Shown here: one piece after another, positions 1 through 12,165 of the stretch | How the letters are laid out: each line of letters begins with the position of its first letter | How positions within the stretch are numbered: position 1 is the first letter of the stretch | DNA from: Membranipora membranacea | Lineage: Eukaryota; Bryozoa; Gymnolaemata; Cheilostomatida; Membraniporidae | Direction of reading: 5' to 3' | Length of the DNA stretch: 64,000 nucleotides | Assembly (NCBI GenBank): GCA_914767715.1 | Contig: OU612070.1 | Span: 19,890,025 to 19,954,024, forward strand | The notes under the pieces: generated by a model | What the model was told of the DNA's origin: nothing | The model's database searches: none | Seen by the model: only the letters and a program-made list of their open reading frames with translations | Program-made: the position numbers and the translations under genes

Positions 1-325
1 TTAAAACTTTGTTATCGGTGATAGCCCTGGGGGAGGTTGATCAAGGAACATTAGGCCATTAGACTTTGATATTCAATATTTGGGTAATAATCAGTGTGCA
101 AATTTATCCACTAATCGGTTTTAAATTTATGTAACACATCCCAAATAGTTGTTATTTAATCATCAGGTTTGAAATATGATGTTCAAGCAAACTGTTCATA
201 ACATGAGCTATATACCGCAGCTGTAGATATAAGGTTTGAAACAGTTGGACCATATATAGTGCTACATAATGATACATAAAATATTATAATACATATAATA
301 TTATATATTTATAACATAATCTTAC

Positions 326-2455
326 TGGTATTGAGTGACCTGGTAAAGTGACAGGACTGCCAAATTGGAATCTTCCAAGCCGAGGTCCACAGAATGATGC
401 TCCCCACAAAGCAGCCACAGCCCCAGTAAGGTGAACGACACCGCTACCTGCAAAGTCCTGGTAGGCTACACCATCAATAACTGAGGTACCGTCAGCCAGC
501 CATCCATCCCCGTACCAAGCCCATCGGCTCACAACCGGATAAACTATTCCTGTATAACGACAAGGATGTACGTATAATGTTTAATATATAACGTGATAAT
601 ATTAATATAATATTAATATAACGATATTAATATATAATAGTAATATATAATACTATATTAATATAATATTATATATTAATTATATAGTATAATTAATTAA
701 TTAATAATTAATAATTAATTAATATTATAATTAATATTAATATAACGTAATAATATTTTAGCAACGATTGAGGACTTGGATTGAGCGTTCGCCGCTCAAC
801 TCAATGTAGGGTAAAAGTCGTAGTATCTTGCCGAAAATAAAGTTATTTCTTTGCTAGTAATGGTACTAGTAGGATTCTTTTTGATTTCCATTTCTCAACC
901 TGTTGATGTTACATGTATGCTCACTTGTATCATGCTGCAGGAACATCAAATAATACCAAAGAGGAATTTTTTAAAATTTGGGATTGGCTACAACCTCGGC
1001 TTTGTCAGAGAAGACAACAATAACAAAATTCCCTTTCAAAAGTGAAATCACATTGAAAAAATGCTAAAGATGCACATTGCCTTGCCTTTGTCTGGGCAAG
1101 ATGTCGGGGGCAGGTGGGCGGGTCCCTGATACACACCCACCCACCCCCGACAGCCTGCCAAGGTTAGCCTTGCCTGTTATAATACTGCTGTAGATGAAAT
1201 AAGGCCAGATATCACATCTCTCTGCCACACTACCAGATACTATGGTACATGCTGTGGCAGCAAACACAAAGTGAAACAGCCAGTTGATTCTCAAGTCCTC
1301 GCCAAAAGTTCCGAACCAGCCGCTGTGTCCAATGAAGAAGTTCCCGTCTCCAAATGCAAAAGCGTAACCGATAGCCCAATAAACAAAGCAGCCAATAACT
1401 GTAATGAAAAGATTCAATGCCCACATTAAGTACATTCACCAAAGGCATCAGGACTCAAAAAAATTCATTTTACTATTTTTTGTGTCAGTATTGTGTTTCA
1501 GCTTTCAAAGTTTGGTTACCCTGTCCTTTTCATGGTAAACAAATGTTTAATATCCAGAGGAAAGAAAAATAATATATACTTTTTTTCATCAATTAATTAA
1601 TTAGACATACATGAAGCATTCGACTACAAACACTCTTAAAATAGATTGAAGAATCATGTCAGAGATTACTAAGGAAGTGGGGATCAACAAGCAAATGAGA
1701 AGCAGACTCCGCTAACAATGAAGGATTTTTTGTTCTAATTATGGTACAAGATGGTACAATACTTTGTTGGTGTTGTCTACGGCGGCTATCTGACTTTGCA
1801 GGGTGCCTGAGACTGACTGATTATTGAGAGGGCCTAATTAAAAACAAACATATAATTGTACTCACATGCATCTAGCAGATTCTTCAGCAGGATATTGGTC
1901 GTATTTTTACTTCGCACACTTCCGGCTTCCAGAAAGGCAAATCCGCATTGCATGACTACAACAGTAAGGCTTTCTTATCAGTGAACAATCCTTGTTTGAT
2001 TTTCAGAAAGAAATTGTGGTTTTCTCCAGCAAGATGCCTGTCTATGGCGCACCAAAACCATAGTGAGATTTTTGCAAAGCCCAATTTAGCACTATATAGT
2101 TATTTTGCAGTGTGTACATGAATAGAGAGTATTATTGGGAAAGGCTTTTTTAAGAGTAATGGATGATTCACAGAATGTACAATGGTCTCTCCTGATAATA
2201 TTCCAAAAAATGTATCAGGGACAAGATTCCGGGACTAAGTTTGCAACAAAAGTGATTGGTGTTGAGTTTTCATTTATTAACTGTCGACTAAATAAAGGAG
2301 AAGGAAGAATCAAACTTACAGAAAATGATGATGCTAATAATAACCACGAAGAAAGAGTCTACATTCTGCTCAAGATCTTTCACCTTCTGAATATTCTGCT
2401 CAAGAATCGCGGAGAGAATCTCTGAGGATGACAGATTGCTCGACATGTTGGCCAT
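326..2455 (-). CDS. Ammonium transporter (Amt family), copy A, 5' half (exons 1-4)
   Basis: Integral membrane channel-like transporter of the Amt/Mep/Rh superfamily, moving ammonium/ammonia across the plasma membrane. Exons on the minus strand: 2320-2455 (start ATG at 2455), 1866-1955, 1174-1398 and 326-549; phases are 1, 1, 1, 0 and join without a stop. The protein reads [15 protein letters not shown], then [17 protein letters not shown] (the conserved first pore helix region), a GCFVYW helix, an [18 protein letters not shown] segment, and the Amt signature [11 protein letters not shown], with the conserved Asp and the first pore His. The N-terminus has an N-x-S site. Exon sizes 2-4 (90, 225, 224) equal those of copy B at 13628-21628, so the two are duplicates. 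The first-to-second half junction lies beyond base 1, so the second pore His is not visible. The intron after exon 3 starts with GC instead of GT (gcaagg). Family call is secure; whether the gene is intact beyond the window is unknown. Confidence 0.93.
578..757. repeat. AT-rich low-complexity tract
   Basis: Almost pure A/T built from degenerate taatattaat words, inside the amt-A intron between exons 3 and 4. No coding signal. Confidence 0.8.
1071..1175. repeat. GC-rich imperfect inverted repeat at a splice donor
   Basis: Two arms (about 1071-1121 and 1133-1175) pair around a short loop near 1127; the inner part pairs gtcgggggcaggtggg with a reverse-complement of ccacccccgac. The right arm reaches the 3' edge of amt-A exon 3 at 1174, where the intron opens with GC instead of GT. 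It is far richer in G+C than its surroundings and is probably a small foldback insertion. Confidence 0.65.
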
Positions 2456-4277
2456 TTTCCTGCAGCAGGTTCTTTCTGGTTATGAAGAATCTGTCGGCAA
2501 CTGGTCATATCAGAAAGCGTTAAACTGGAATGGCACTGTTCAATTTAATTGAAACAGGTATTGTGTCAGCTATCTTCTGGGAATGCCTTATCCGCTCATT
2601 ATGTGGCAGCATGTGATTGGGTAGCTTGTTATGATATGAAGACTGAGATCGAAGCATTAATTCACAGGCGATAATGATTTAGTAGATGTCACAATGGGAG
2701 TTCAGTTATAAAACCTATGAACGTGACCCTTTGGGCAGGGCGCATTATTTATTTTATCCTATGGTTGAGACAGATAGCTTGTATTTATGTTTGCTGTACA
2801 GACTATGAGTATTCTATTGTAGATTAATCCTTACACCCGCTAAGTGAAACATTAATGCATGATTCATAACAAAAGATGGTATGCCAGCAGCTATGATTAG
2901 AAATTCAGCTTTCAGTGGTGCAGACTATCAAAAGGGGTGAATCGGTAACATAATAATCATTGGTTGCTATCAAAGTACGATTCTAGTACCGATTCTGAAC
3001 TTTTCCGGCTGGCTTTTTCTCACTTTTACATTATGATATTAATTATGATAGATGGTAACATACTAATCAACCGAACCCAAATATTTGGTTGAACCACAAA
3101 ACTTCATTTTTTGTGTCCTTCTACTTTCAATTTTGTGGGGGAGGGAGTTTTTTTTATGTGAGACAATGGAAATTTATTAAAGAAAAAATCAATAGACCTA
3201 TCATTTTTAATATTCATATAAATATAGCTTATAATAAGGTCTATGGACAAATCTTAAACAGCCGTCACATAATTAAATCGCTGTCAATTCTACCCCTTTT
3301 ACATATCCACTGCTTAACTTGTGCCCTGGAGATTAAAGGTAAACATTAGACTTACAGACATACTAACAAGCAGCCACAATTACCATTCATCTAATTGACA
3401 TATTTTAAGCACATCTTTAGCACACCTTCAACACACCTTCAACACACCTCCGAAACAGCACAGTCAGTTCTAGTCTGAACCCCCTAGACTTTTACCTTTC
3501 GCCCGATGGGCCCCGGCGGGGGAAAGTCTGAGAACAATGCAGGATCTTGCTGGAGTTGTCTGCTCTTAGACATTATAAGTAAATAAAGGGGAGCACTAAA
3601 ACTGCAATATCTATTGATTTCTATTCATGCCACCTACTATATTGCTCCAGGTAAGAGAGTTTTCCAGTCAGACTCTGGGAAATACTTAGCAGAGATATTC
3701 ACTGCTAAGTAGTGAAGAAAATCTCAGCCAGGATTTCTTTCATTTTGAATAAGGGCGGTCATTCATGACATTGACGAAAGGTCATACAATGTGTATTATT
3801 GGACCCTTAGGCTATATGAAGTAAGATTAATGTAGAAGTAATGGGAGGAAAAATCCAAGCAAATCCTGCACAGTGCGTAGACTAAGTCAGTTCCTAGTGA
3901 ATGTAAACGATGTGATCTATCTATACAAGGACAGCCTAATTTGAGATGTCTACTCTGAGACTGAAAGTTTACATTCATACTTGTTGTGTATAGTTTCCTC
4001 TGAGAGAAGTTATTTTTAGAATACCAACCATGGAAGTAATATGATTCTAGTAAGATTTTAATCAGGAGGCAACTAACACTAAAAGTTCAGATTCAGAAAT
4101 CAGATTCGTGCGTTACTATGGTATACTCACTCCGGTTCAACCAGAAAATTTACGGAGATAACAATTTACATCATATAAAATCGATTTACAATTTTCATGA
4201 AAATTAAATTGATAACTAAAAGTTTCCGAGCAGATAGAAGCAACTCTTGTCCAATTTCTCTTTCATTCGAGGAAAGG
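2456..4277. other. Spacer between amt-A and the coiled-coil gene
   Basis: No exon or RNA gene could be supported. It must hold the amt-A promoter (right of 2455) and the 3' end of the neighbouring gene. A short direct repeat of acaccttcaa lies at 3424-3446. A GC-rich segment at 3486-3523 (containing cccgatgggccccggcgggg) resembles, in reverse complement, 43786-43833, so it is a dispersed repeat fragment. Confidence 0.6.
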
Positions 4278-7200
4278 TTATTTGATTGCTTTCCAAGTGA
4301 GACTTGGCACGCTTGAGGACATGAAGACATTTCTCAGTTCTGTTTTTGAATGGATGCTCACTGAGGGATCAAGGCTCGCAATCAGCCTAGGAAGTCGGGT
4401 GACAGTGTGCGCACTAGATGACTTTACTTTAGAATGACGAGTTGAGTCTTCGTACTCTAAAAATGAAAACATTTATGAGTAAATAATTCAACAAAATGGG
4501 GGTTTCCAGGTGTTGAACACTCTGCCTGCAGGATAGCCTTGTGACATAGTCTATCTCTGCAGCACAGCAGTGGTGGCGCTGCCTTCCATCAAGAAAGGCA
4601 ACTCCCAGGGTTCAAGGTTATGAGATATCAAAACCAGTGTTCCATTTAGGCCAAAATATTTCTAAATAGTCCTCAACAGTTCGCACATGCGCAGAGTTGG
4701 TGTTGAATAAAACTTTTATCTTAGGCTTTGGCACACATATGACCCTTCCACATCCAGTGGATTTCGTTCTATTTAAATACAATACGGTATTATGTGATAT
4801 TCATTTTTTATGTGTACCGAACAAATGGGAAAGCAACTCTGAATACAAATAAGACGGACTTTGATCGGTGATAGAAACAACGCCAGAAAGTTTGTCAAAG
4901 GCTATGAGCAAAATAGTAGCTGCGTAGTGGCCATAAACTTTTAATCATGTTTAACATAGTTTGGATTTTCTTGCTACCATGCCATGGTAGGCCAGGCTCA
5001 TTAGTCAAAATATTAGAAACTTTAATATTTATCTCAAATGATTTGTGACCAGTGACTTACTTTCTAATGCTTTCGTAATCCTTGAGTTGTTGGCATCATT
5101 TATCATGAGCGGATTTAAATCCTTGTAAAACCTATCTCTTCGGGCATCGAGTTCTTTTGACTTTTCTTCTGAAGTTTCTTTATGGCTGATAAGCAGCTGA
5201 TCAAATGGGATGGACTGTGTAATAGCTGATTTCCTGTCAGCGAAAAAATTAATATGTTATGATACACAAAAGTCACAATGATTGTGGCTACATTATACTA
5301 TATGTAACATATAATATATTGTGATCATATGTGCAGTTAATGTTCTGATATTTGAGAATTAACGACTTACCCTCTACTATGAGAAGCTACTCTTGGCATA
5401 TCCATACTGATCGGTTTGGTAAATGATATTTTCTCAACTGCACTCAAAGACTTCATCCTTTTTGTCTTGCCATATTGCTGCCAGCCCTTTAAATAAGATA
5501 CAGCAGCAATTGATAGTACAGTCGCATAATAATATTGAACTAAAGATCCTATACCATCAACTCTCTTCTTATTACCATCATCTTGTCCTGTCACAAGCTC
5601 TTGTCCTGTCACAAGTTCTTGTCCTGTCACACACCCTTGTACTGTCACAACGATTTTGTCCTGTCACGAGCTCTCATACTGTCACAAGCTCTTGTCCTGT
5701 CACAAGTTCTTGTCCTGTCACACACCCTTGTACTGTCACAACGATTTTGTCCTGTCACGAGCTCTCATACTGTCACAAGTTCTTGTACTGTCACAAGCTC
5801 TTGTACTGTCACGAGTTCTTGTACTGTCACAACAATTTTGTCCTGTCACGAGCTCTTGTACTGTCACAAGTTCTTGTCCTGCCACATACTATTGTACTGT
5901 CACTACCTTTTCCTGTCATGAGCTATCGTCCTGTCTAGAGCTCTTGTCTTGTCACAAGCTCTTGTTCTGTCACCAACTCTAGAGCATGTCACAGGCTCTT
6001 GCCCTGTCTCATGCTCTTGCCCTGTCACAAGTTTTTGTCCTGTTGCGAGCTCCTTTCCTTAGATGCTTTCATTGGCTTCTGGTTGCTAGAATGAGAAAAG
6101 TCTGATTGATTTGTAGAATCTCTCACCTGTCGTTCTGATGGAGAGACTACAGCCTGTGTTTGGTCACCAGACTGCGCCATCATATCATCGATCAGCTGGA
6201 AAGGGTTATTTATTGCACCATCAAAGGTCTTATAAAACTCCTCATCCTCTTCCCAAAAACTACAAAATGTGTGAATAGTTAAAATTAGTTTTATAAAGAG
6301 GGACTCAGCAGCTAATCAGCTGGGACTTTACATGCTAGAAATTTTGACACGTTTTACATGTTGGTACAGGAGAATATGACAATTAAAATTGAAAGATTGT
6401 TTTGTAGCCACCATATTGCATCATGTTATTGGATCTGAGGCGATTATGATGTGGCGACATCAAAACAAAAAAGCCGACGCTGCGTATTGTAATGTCTTGT
6501 TTATCTTACGCACCCTTTCTTCGACAATCTGAGATCGTAGTTTTCTGGTTTTCTCATGGAAGCTAGGCTTTCTCTGCGACATTGTAAGATTTGCTTGAAT
6601 AGGTTGTCTTCTACTGCACTGGGTCCTGCTAGATTGGCTTGAAATTTTCTTCGGTTCACATCGGCAAGCATTATTCGCAGATTATCTTTTTCCCCTATTG
6701 AAGAAAGTTATTTTATTTTTATATGCATTATTGATTAATGGTCCCAATTCATATTTATTTGATCTAAAGAGGTTCTGTCTTTTATGTTCCAAGGCATGAG
6801 GGTAATAGAATTATATATATGATTTTTTCCTGCGAGAGTCACAATAAAATCTTACCTTATCAAATCTTATCCAATGATTAAACCTCTCTTTTGAATTTTC
6901 CATTCGATTCTAAATTTCAAACCCTGATACTAACGTGCTTTTATATCTAATTGGAAGGACATTTTCTAAAATGCATTGACCAAGGCCCATAGTGATAGGG
7001 GGAAAAAGTTTAGGGGGAGGGGCGCCTAAACTAGTAGTTACTGGATGAAAACCAGTCGTTGTCGCTGGTTGTATCAGGAAAGACATATACATGATAGGTT
7101 TTGTAAGTCTGTAGACTAACTCAAAAACTTATCACTGGGTGTTTGTAGGGCGCCTCATTAGTAAATATCTTTCATGTTGTTCTGTATATCGGGGTGGATT

Positions 7201-10200
7201 TTGAGGGTGATCATGGTCGATTTTGAGGATGATCATGCTTAACTTTGAGGGTGATCTTGGTTGATTTTGAGGGTTCTCAGGGTTGATTTTGAGGGTGATC
7301 ATGGTTGATTTTGAGGGTCGCCACGGTTGATTTGTAGGGTGATCATGGTTGATTTTGAGGGTGTTCATGGTTGATTTTGAGGGTGACCATGGTTGACTTT
7401 CAGGGTGATCAGGATTGATTTTGATGGTGATCATGGTTGATTTTGAGGGTGATCAGAGTTGATTTTGAGGGTGATCATGGTTGATTTTGAGGGTGATCAC
7501 GGTTGATTTTGAGGGTGATCACGGTTGATTTTGAGGGTGATCATGGTTGATTTTGAGGGTGACCATGGTTGATTTTGAGGGTGACCATGGTTGACTTTCA
7601 GGGTGATCAGGATTGATTTTGATGGTGATCATGGTTGATTTTGAGGGTGATCAGAGTTGATTTTGAGGGTGATCATGGTTGATTTTGAAGGTGATCAGGG
7701 TTGATTTTGAGGGTGATCATGGTTGATTTTGAGGGTGATCATGCTCGATTTTGAGGATGATCATGGTTTACTTTGAGGGTGACCATGGTTGACTTTCAGG
7801 GTGATCAGGATTGATTTTGATGGTGATCATGGTCGATTTTGAGGGTGATCAGAGTTGATTTTGAGGGTGATCATGGTTGATTTTGAAGGTGATCAGGGTT
7901 GATTTTGAGGGTGATCATGGTTGATTTTGAGGGTGATCATGCTCGATTTTGAGGATGATCATGGTTTACTTTGAGGGTGACCATGGTTGACTTTCAGGGT
8001 GATCAGGATTGATTTTGATGGTGATCATGGTCGATTTTGAGGGTGATCAGAGTTGATTTTGAGGGTGATCATGGTTGATTTTGAAGGTGATCAGGGTTGA
8101 TTTTGAGGGTGATCATGGTTGATTTTGAGGGTGATCATGGTTGAATTTGAGGGTGACCATGGTTGAGGTTAATGATAATGTTGATCAAGGTCTAGTATTA
8201 GTATTACTCCTTGGTTCCGCTAGCCTGTCCTAACAAACATTGTACGGTGGGGAGCTGAGTGTTTCTCCTTCCCCTCAAAAAACAAAGCTAGTCAATACAG
8301 ACAGGCTATTGTTTTGCTTACCTGATGCACGAGCCAGCTCTAGCTCTGTTTGCTTGACCATGTTGTTGAGCCTCATTTTGAGTTTTTGCTGAGATCTGTA
8401 TGTATGTAGAGATACTATGTACCGGTCTCTATCTATCTGCTTCACCAGGGACCTCAGCATACACTGATCCTTCATCCTCTCACTCTTAACCTGTGATTAT
8501 ACGATAAAACTGAGTCAAGAGAAGTAAACTGTCGTTTGTTTGTTTAATTGGTAGCTTTTCATCTGGAAGTGCCTACAATTATAAAAAGTACATCATAAAA
8601 TTCCATTTTAAAATATCAATTATTAAAATTCAAATAGTCTTCCCTCGGTAGATTTGAATAAATGATGGAAAGATAAAAAGTGAACAAAAGAGAATTCAAA
8701 CTTCGTTTTCTTGACTCATTGTCCCAAAGATCGGTTACTTCAGCATACACTGATCCTACATCCTCTCACTTTTAGCCTGTGATTATAATTAAAACTGTGT
8801 CAAGAGCAGAATCCAAACTTCCTTTTCTTGCCTCAAAGTCTTAAAGATCAATGATCTGAATATTTATGTTAACAGTCATCACATTATATGGATGTGTGAT
8901 TTAACACGTCTTAAACCGAAAAAAAATTGGGAAAGGATCCTCTCACTTTCAACCTCTGATAATACATTTAAACTGTGTCAAGAGAAGAAAACTGTCATGA
9001 AATAAATCCCAAAGATTGACATTCTGAATGCTAATGCTTATACTCATTAGAGAATGTGTATGCATGCCCTGCGGCAAAAATGTAGAAAATTTGGCCTTTT
9101 GCTTTTTTTAATTTCCTAGTCTATCCAAATACATACAACCAATTTCGACAAGACAGCTTCATTTGAAGTACGTTACTTTAGTTTATACTTTTAACTGGAA
9201 GTTTCAGGTAGATCAGGCCAACCATCATAATCTCAACCTAAATCTTATATCACTTGGAATAGAAGGAAATTGCATTATGGGATACCTATCGTTTTGCTCT
9301 TCATCTTGGCGTATATAATGATATTTTCTGGAGTAGAAAAATTAAAATGAATAGGGGGAATTAATTGAGCAAAATGGTAAATATTTTCCAGCTCTATCAA
9401 ATATCGTCTTGCCTCAATACTCTGAACATATCAAAATATGAACTCATAAATCAAAGCTTCATCCGCTGCAAACAGGATATTGTCCAGTGTCCACGTCCCC
9501 AATCACCTGATCACCAAATGTTTTTGATGACCTTGCTTCCGCTGGGATGTGTATGACAGCCTAAATTCGCACACTTACCTAATTATTATATGCACCACAG
9601 GGATCTATACCTATATGTATCAATATTGATGACAAAATAGGTATTATTCTAAGTATCAATTTAAATTTGTAGCAAATCTATAATTGAATCTGCATATTTA
9701 ACTCAGTTTAAAGTTCTATGATCTGACAAACATGCCCTCAGAGAGATGGGAGTCAGATTAGGGTCTAATGACCTCTTTGTTGATGTGGCAGATTTATCTA
9801 GATAATTTGATGGGAGCAGATAAAAAAAATTATGAGTTGATCAACGCTTAAATGAGTTTGGTCAGATAACCCATTTTTCTAACTTGGATATGGAAGGTCC
9901 TCATTTGTAGTAAGCTGATAGTAATGATGCTCTGTTGTCTAAACGATGGATTTTGAAAAGGTATTGGATCACCGCAAAAATGAAAATTCTGTTATATAGA
10001 GGTACAGGCAGAGACGGAAGCGGGAGGGGGGAGTTAAGGGATGATTGCGCTTTCAACTATTATTGGTGTTGACATCTTCCCTGTTTCAAGAGCTTTGGAA
10101 TGGTATTACAAACGAATTATCTGCCGAGAGTCTCTACCTTAAAAATCAGCGAGTCTCTCAGCTATCAATATTTTAGGGACAACTCCTTCTGTTAATTTAC

Positions 10201-10503
10201 AGCATACCAGAAGCTGGTTTCTCACCAACTTCTCTCTCACTTTATAATTTTATACACATTTAGATTTAAGATGAATGATTTATTATCTGTCCGCAGTCCT
10301 TAGTTTTTCCTGATCGTTTTTCCTGATCGTTTTTCCTGATAGTTTTCCCTGATCGTTGTCCCTGATCATTTTGCTGTTGTTTTCCCTGATTGACTCACCT
10401 TGTGGCAGTTTTCTACTTTCTCTAGTCCAAGATATGCATTCTTTATAAGCAGAGCTCGCTTCATGTTAGCAGTTGTGTTTTCATTAGTGCTTTCGGCTGG
10501 CAT
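4278..10503 (-). CDS. Unrecognised coiled-coil-like protein, 7 exons, about 348 aa
   Basis: Complete gene model on the minus strand: exons 10399-10503 (ATG at 10503, A at -3), 8322-8490, 6514-6694, 6127-6259, 5371-5477, 5061-5233 and 4278-4456 with TAA at 4278. All junction phases agree (0,1,2,0,2,1). The protein starts MPAESTNENTTANMKRALL. Residues about 14-110 are helical, rich in K/R/E/Q with heptad-like leucines (MLRSLVKQIDRDR; LNNMVKQTELELAR; EKDNLRIMLADVNRR), suggesting a coiled coil. The middle has an acidic-aromatic motif, FWEEDEEFYKTFDGAINN, and the C-terminal third is Ser/Thr- and Lys-rich, probably disordered. There is no signal peptide or membrane segment, so it is likely cytosolic or cytoskeletal. 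The exon 3 donor is GTGCGT, chosen because it alone restores phase; exon 5 could start 9 nt earlier (5486). I do not recognise the family. The gene sits between two ammonium transporter paralogues in the same orientation; no functional link is implied. Confidence 0.75.
5578..6050. repeat. 18-bp minisatellite
   Basis: About 26 degenerate copies of tcctgtcacaagctcttg, in the intron between exons 4 and 5 of the coiled-coil gene. Because 18 is a multiple of three, several frames stay open through the array and give Leu/Ser/Cys/Val/Thr-rich repeats; these are treated as artefacts. Confidence 0.9.
7193..8170. repeat. 22-bp minisatellite with 198-bp higher-order period
   Basis: About 44 copies of a unit close to ttgattttgagggtgatcatgg fill most of the intron between exons 2 and 3 of the coiled-coil gene. 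A diagnostic variant, gaccatggttgactttcag, recurs at 7385, 7583, 7781 and 7979, exactly 198 bp apart, that is every nine units. This shows amplification in blocks. Most units contain a GATC or TGATCA palindrome. The 22-bp length is not a multiple of three, so no long repeat protein is encoded. Confidence 0.95.
8739..8990 (-). pseudogene. Two partial duplicates of the 5' end of exon 2, coiled-coil gene
   Basis: The exon edge and flanking intron at about 8455-8530 (agcatacactgatcc, then atcctctcact, then aactg.gtcaagag) recur at about 8742-8800 and, shorter, at 8933-8990. Each copy keeps the intron-exon junction region but lacks the rest of the exon and its donor. These are non-functional tandem copies inside the upstream intron. 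Confidence 0.75.
10295..10393. repeat. 13-bp tandem repeat (ttttcctgatcg)
   Basis: About six degenerate copies of ttttcctgatcg directly abut the donor of exon 1 of the coiled-coil gene (10399). It lies inside the intron and is not coding. Confidence 0.75.
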
Positions 10504-11999
10504 AATTCCTGTACTAGTAGCAGAAGATCAGCAGGAGCCTATAAATTATTATAGGTTACAGTCTACAAGTACGATAGAGATTAGTTTTATGAAAATATAT
10601 CAAAATTATTCTCCACATTATGACTCCTTTCGCCACCATCCCCTCCTCCCCCCCCCTCCTCCCCCTCCTCCTCCCCTCCCCCACTGTAAGATCAACAATC
10701 AATTTGCTTCATTATGGACCAGGCAGTGTTTTGACACGCTTTATTTTGGGGTCAATTTTATGCACCAACACAACTTGATAAAGGTGGTGAATAGCGTTAA
10801 AAAAGAGAAATTAAACAAATTACAACCGCATCAAAGGTGTGAGTAGTTATACAAATATGGAAAAAATAAATTTGAATTTTTTTAGACATGGCAAAGGCAG
10901 TGCAAGAACCATCTTGAAAGTGCATGGCTCTTGCAAGTGAGGGCAACTCACAATTAGAAGATATCTCAGATTATCACTAATGGTGAAAAACCTATATAAT
11001 TGTAGAAAAACAGCCCAGGGATTCTTATATATATACATCTACTTTTAAACTTTTCATATCTATCACGCCTGTGCCCATAGATTGTGCTGTAGCTCACATC
11101 CATATGCATATGCATGGTCTTTATTTGCCATTGACTTTGATCGGCAGTAATAAAGTATATATTTATCCATGTTCAAACTAAGTACGCCTACATTGCATTC
11201 TGTGCCATGTTGAAAGCAAAAAAAGAAGATTAAATGTCCCAATAAAAATTTTTTCTCAACACTATGTGAAGGTGAAGAGCACTGTAATTTTTCCATGAGT
11301 TCAATGTCAAATTGTTTGATCGAAACAAGTTGAGAGTGTTAGAAAGTGGGAGGTGGGAAATTTGTGGGAGGTGGAAAATTTCAGATGACATAACATTCTT
11401 CACACCAACATGGCCTGGGTATTATTTTATTTTCACTATACATGATGAATCACAGATATCTCCCTCCGGATGTAATACTGTGTAAGTGCTGAAAAACTGA
11501 TTACAATAACACTTTGTCACTTTGTAGCGCTAGAAAGTTTTATAACAGTTTTATTTCTCAAAGCAGGCTCATTCTGACACTACATTAACTAATTGCACTT
11601 TATACTGTTCGCAATGTTTCAATGCAGAGATTTGTGAACGAGTATTTAGCTCCTTACATAAGATAACTCTTAGAGTTAAAAACACCATGACTGCAAGCTG
11701 TCAAAAGGTATTCTCACTTCCAGTTACGAAACTAGGACTTATGAAACTGACTGCCTGACTTGAAAATATTGAATAGCCAAACAGTGCAGTGAAGGTCATG
11801 GTTCTTGCGTTCTTGGCCTTGCTTAAGAAAGTATGTTGATGATTCAACAAGCCAGGGTTCCTTTAAATGTACAAGCAAAATTCATGTTATCAGGTAAAAC
11901 CAGAAAACATTGCAATCTAGGCCAATTACTAAAATAAAACATTGTTTGATTTCTACTCTTAAACTTCTTAATCGGATATCAATATTTCTGAGTGTAATA

Positions 12000-12165
12000 G
12001 ACCAGAGTTACGCAATTTTCTCTGGTACATTGAAGGATCTGCCTGGCTGACCGAGGATATACCATCATATATTGAATGGTCAGCCCGACTGACTGGCGAT
12101 TTACAATTTCCTCTGGTAACTTGAGTAGTCTGCCTGGCTGATCAGAGACATGGAACCTGCCTGTA
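12000..12165. repeat. Two-copy tandem repeat, about 85 bp
   Basis: The words ctctggta.cttga and tctgcctggctga recur about 85-90 bp apart (near 12019-12048 and 12110-12140). Confidence 0.65.

Noticed and set aside
5423-5982. Three long overlapping plus-strand frames
   Set aside because: All derive from the 18-bp minisatellite; composition is the repeat translated in three frames.
7132-7434. Minus-strand frame with repeated INPDHP-like words
   Set aside because: Translation of the 22-bp minisatellite; the unit is not a multiple of three and the frame does not persist.
7193-8170. CRISPR-like array
   Set aside because: Direct repeats are contiguous without unique spacers, and the DNA is eukaryotic.
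10400-10846. Plus-strand frame of 148 codons with a signal-peptide-like start and a poly-proline run
   Set aside because: Its first part is antisense to a well-supported exon (10399-10503, minus) of the coiled-coil gene, and the proline run comes from a simple pyrimidine tract.
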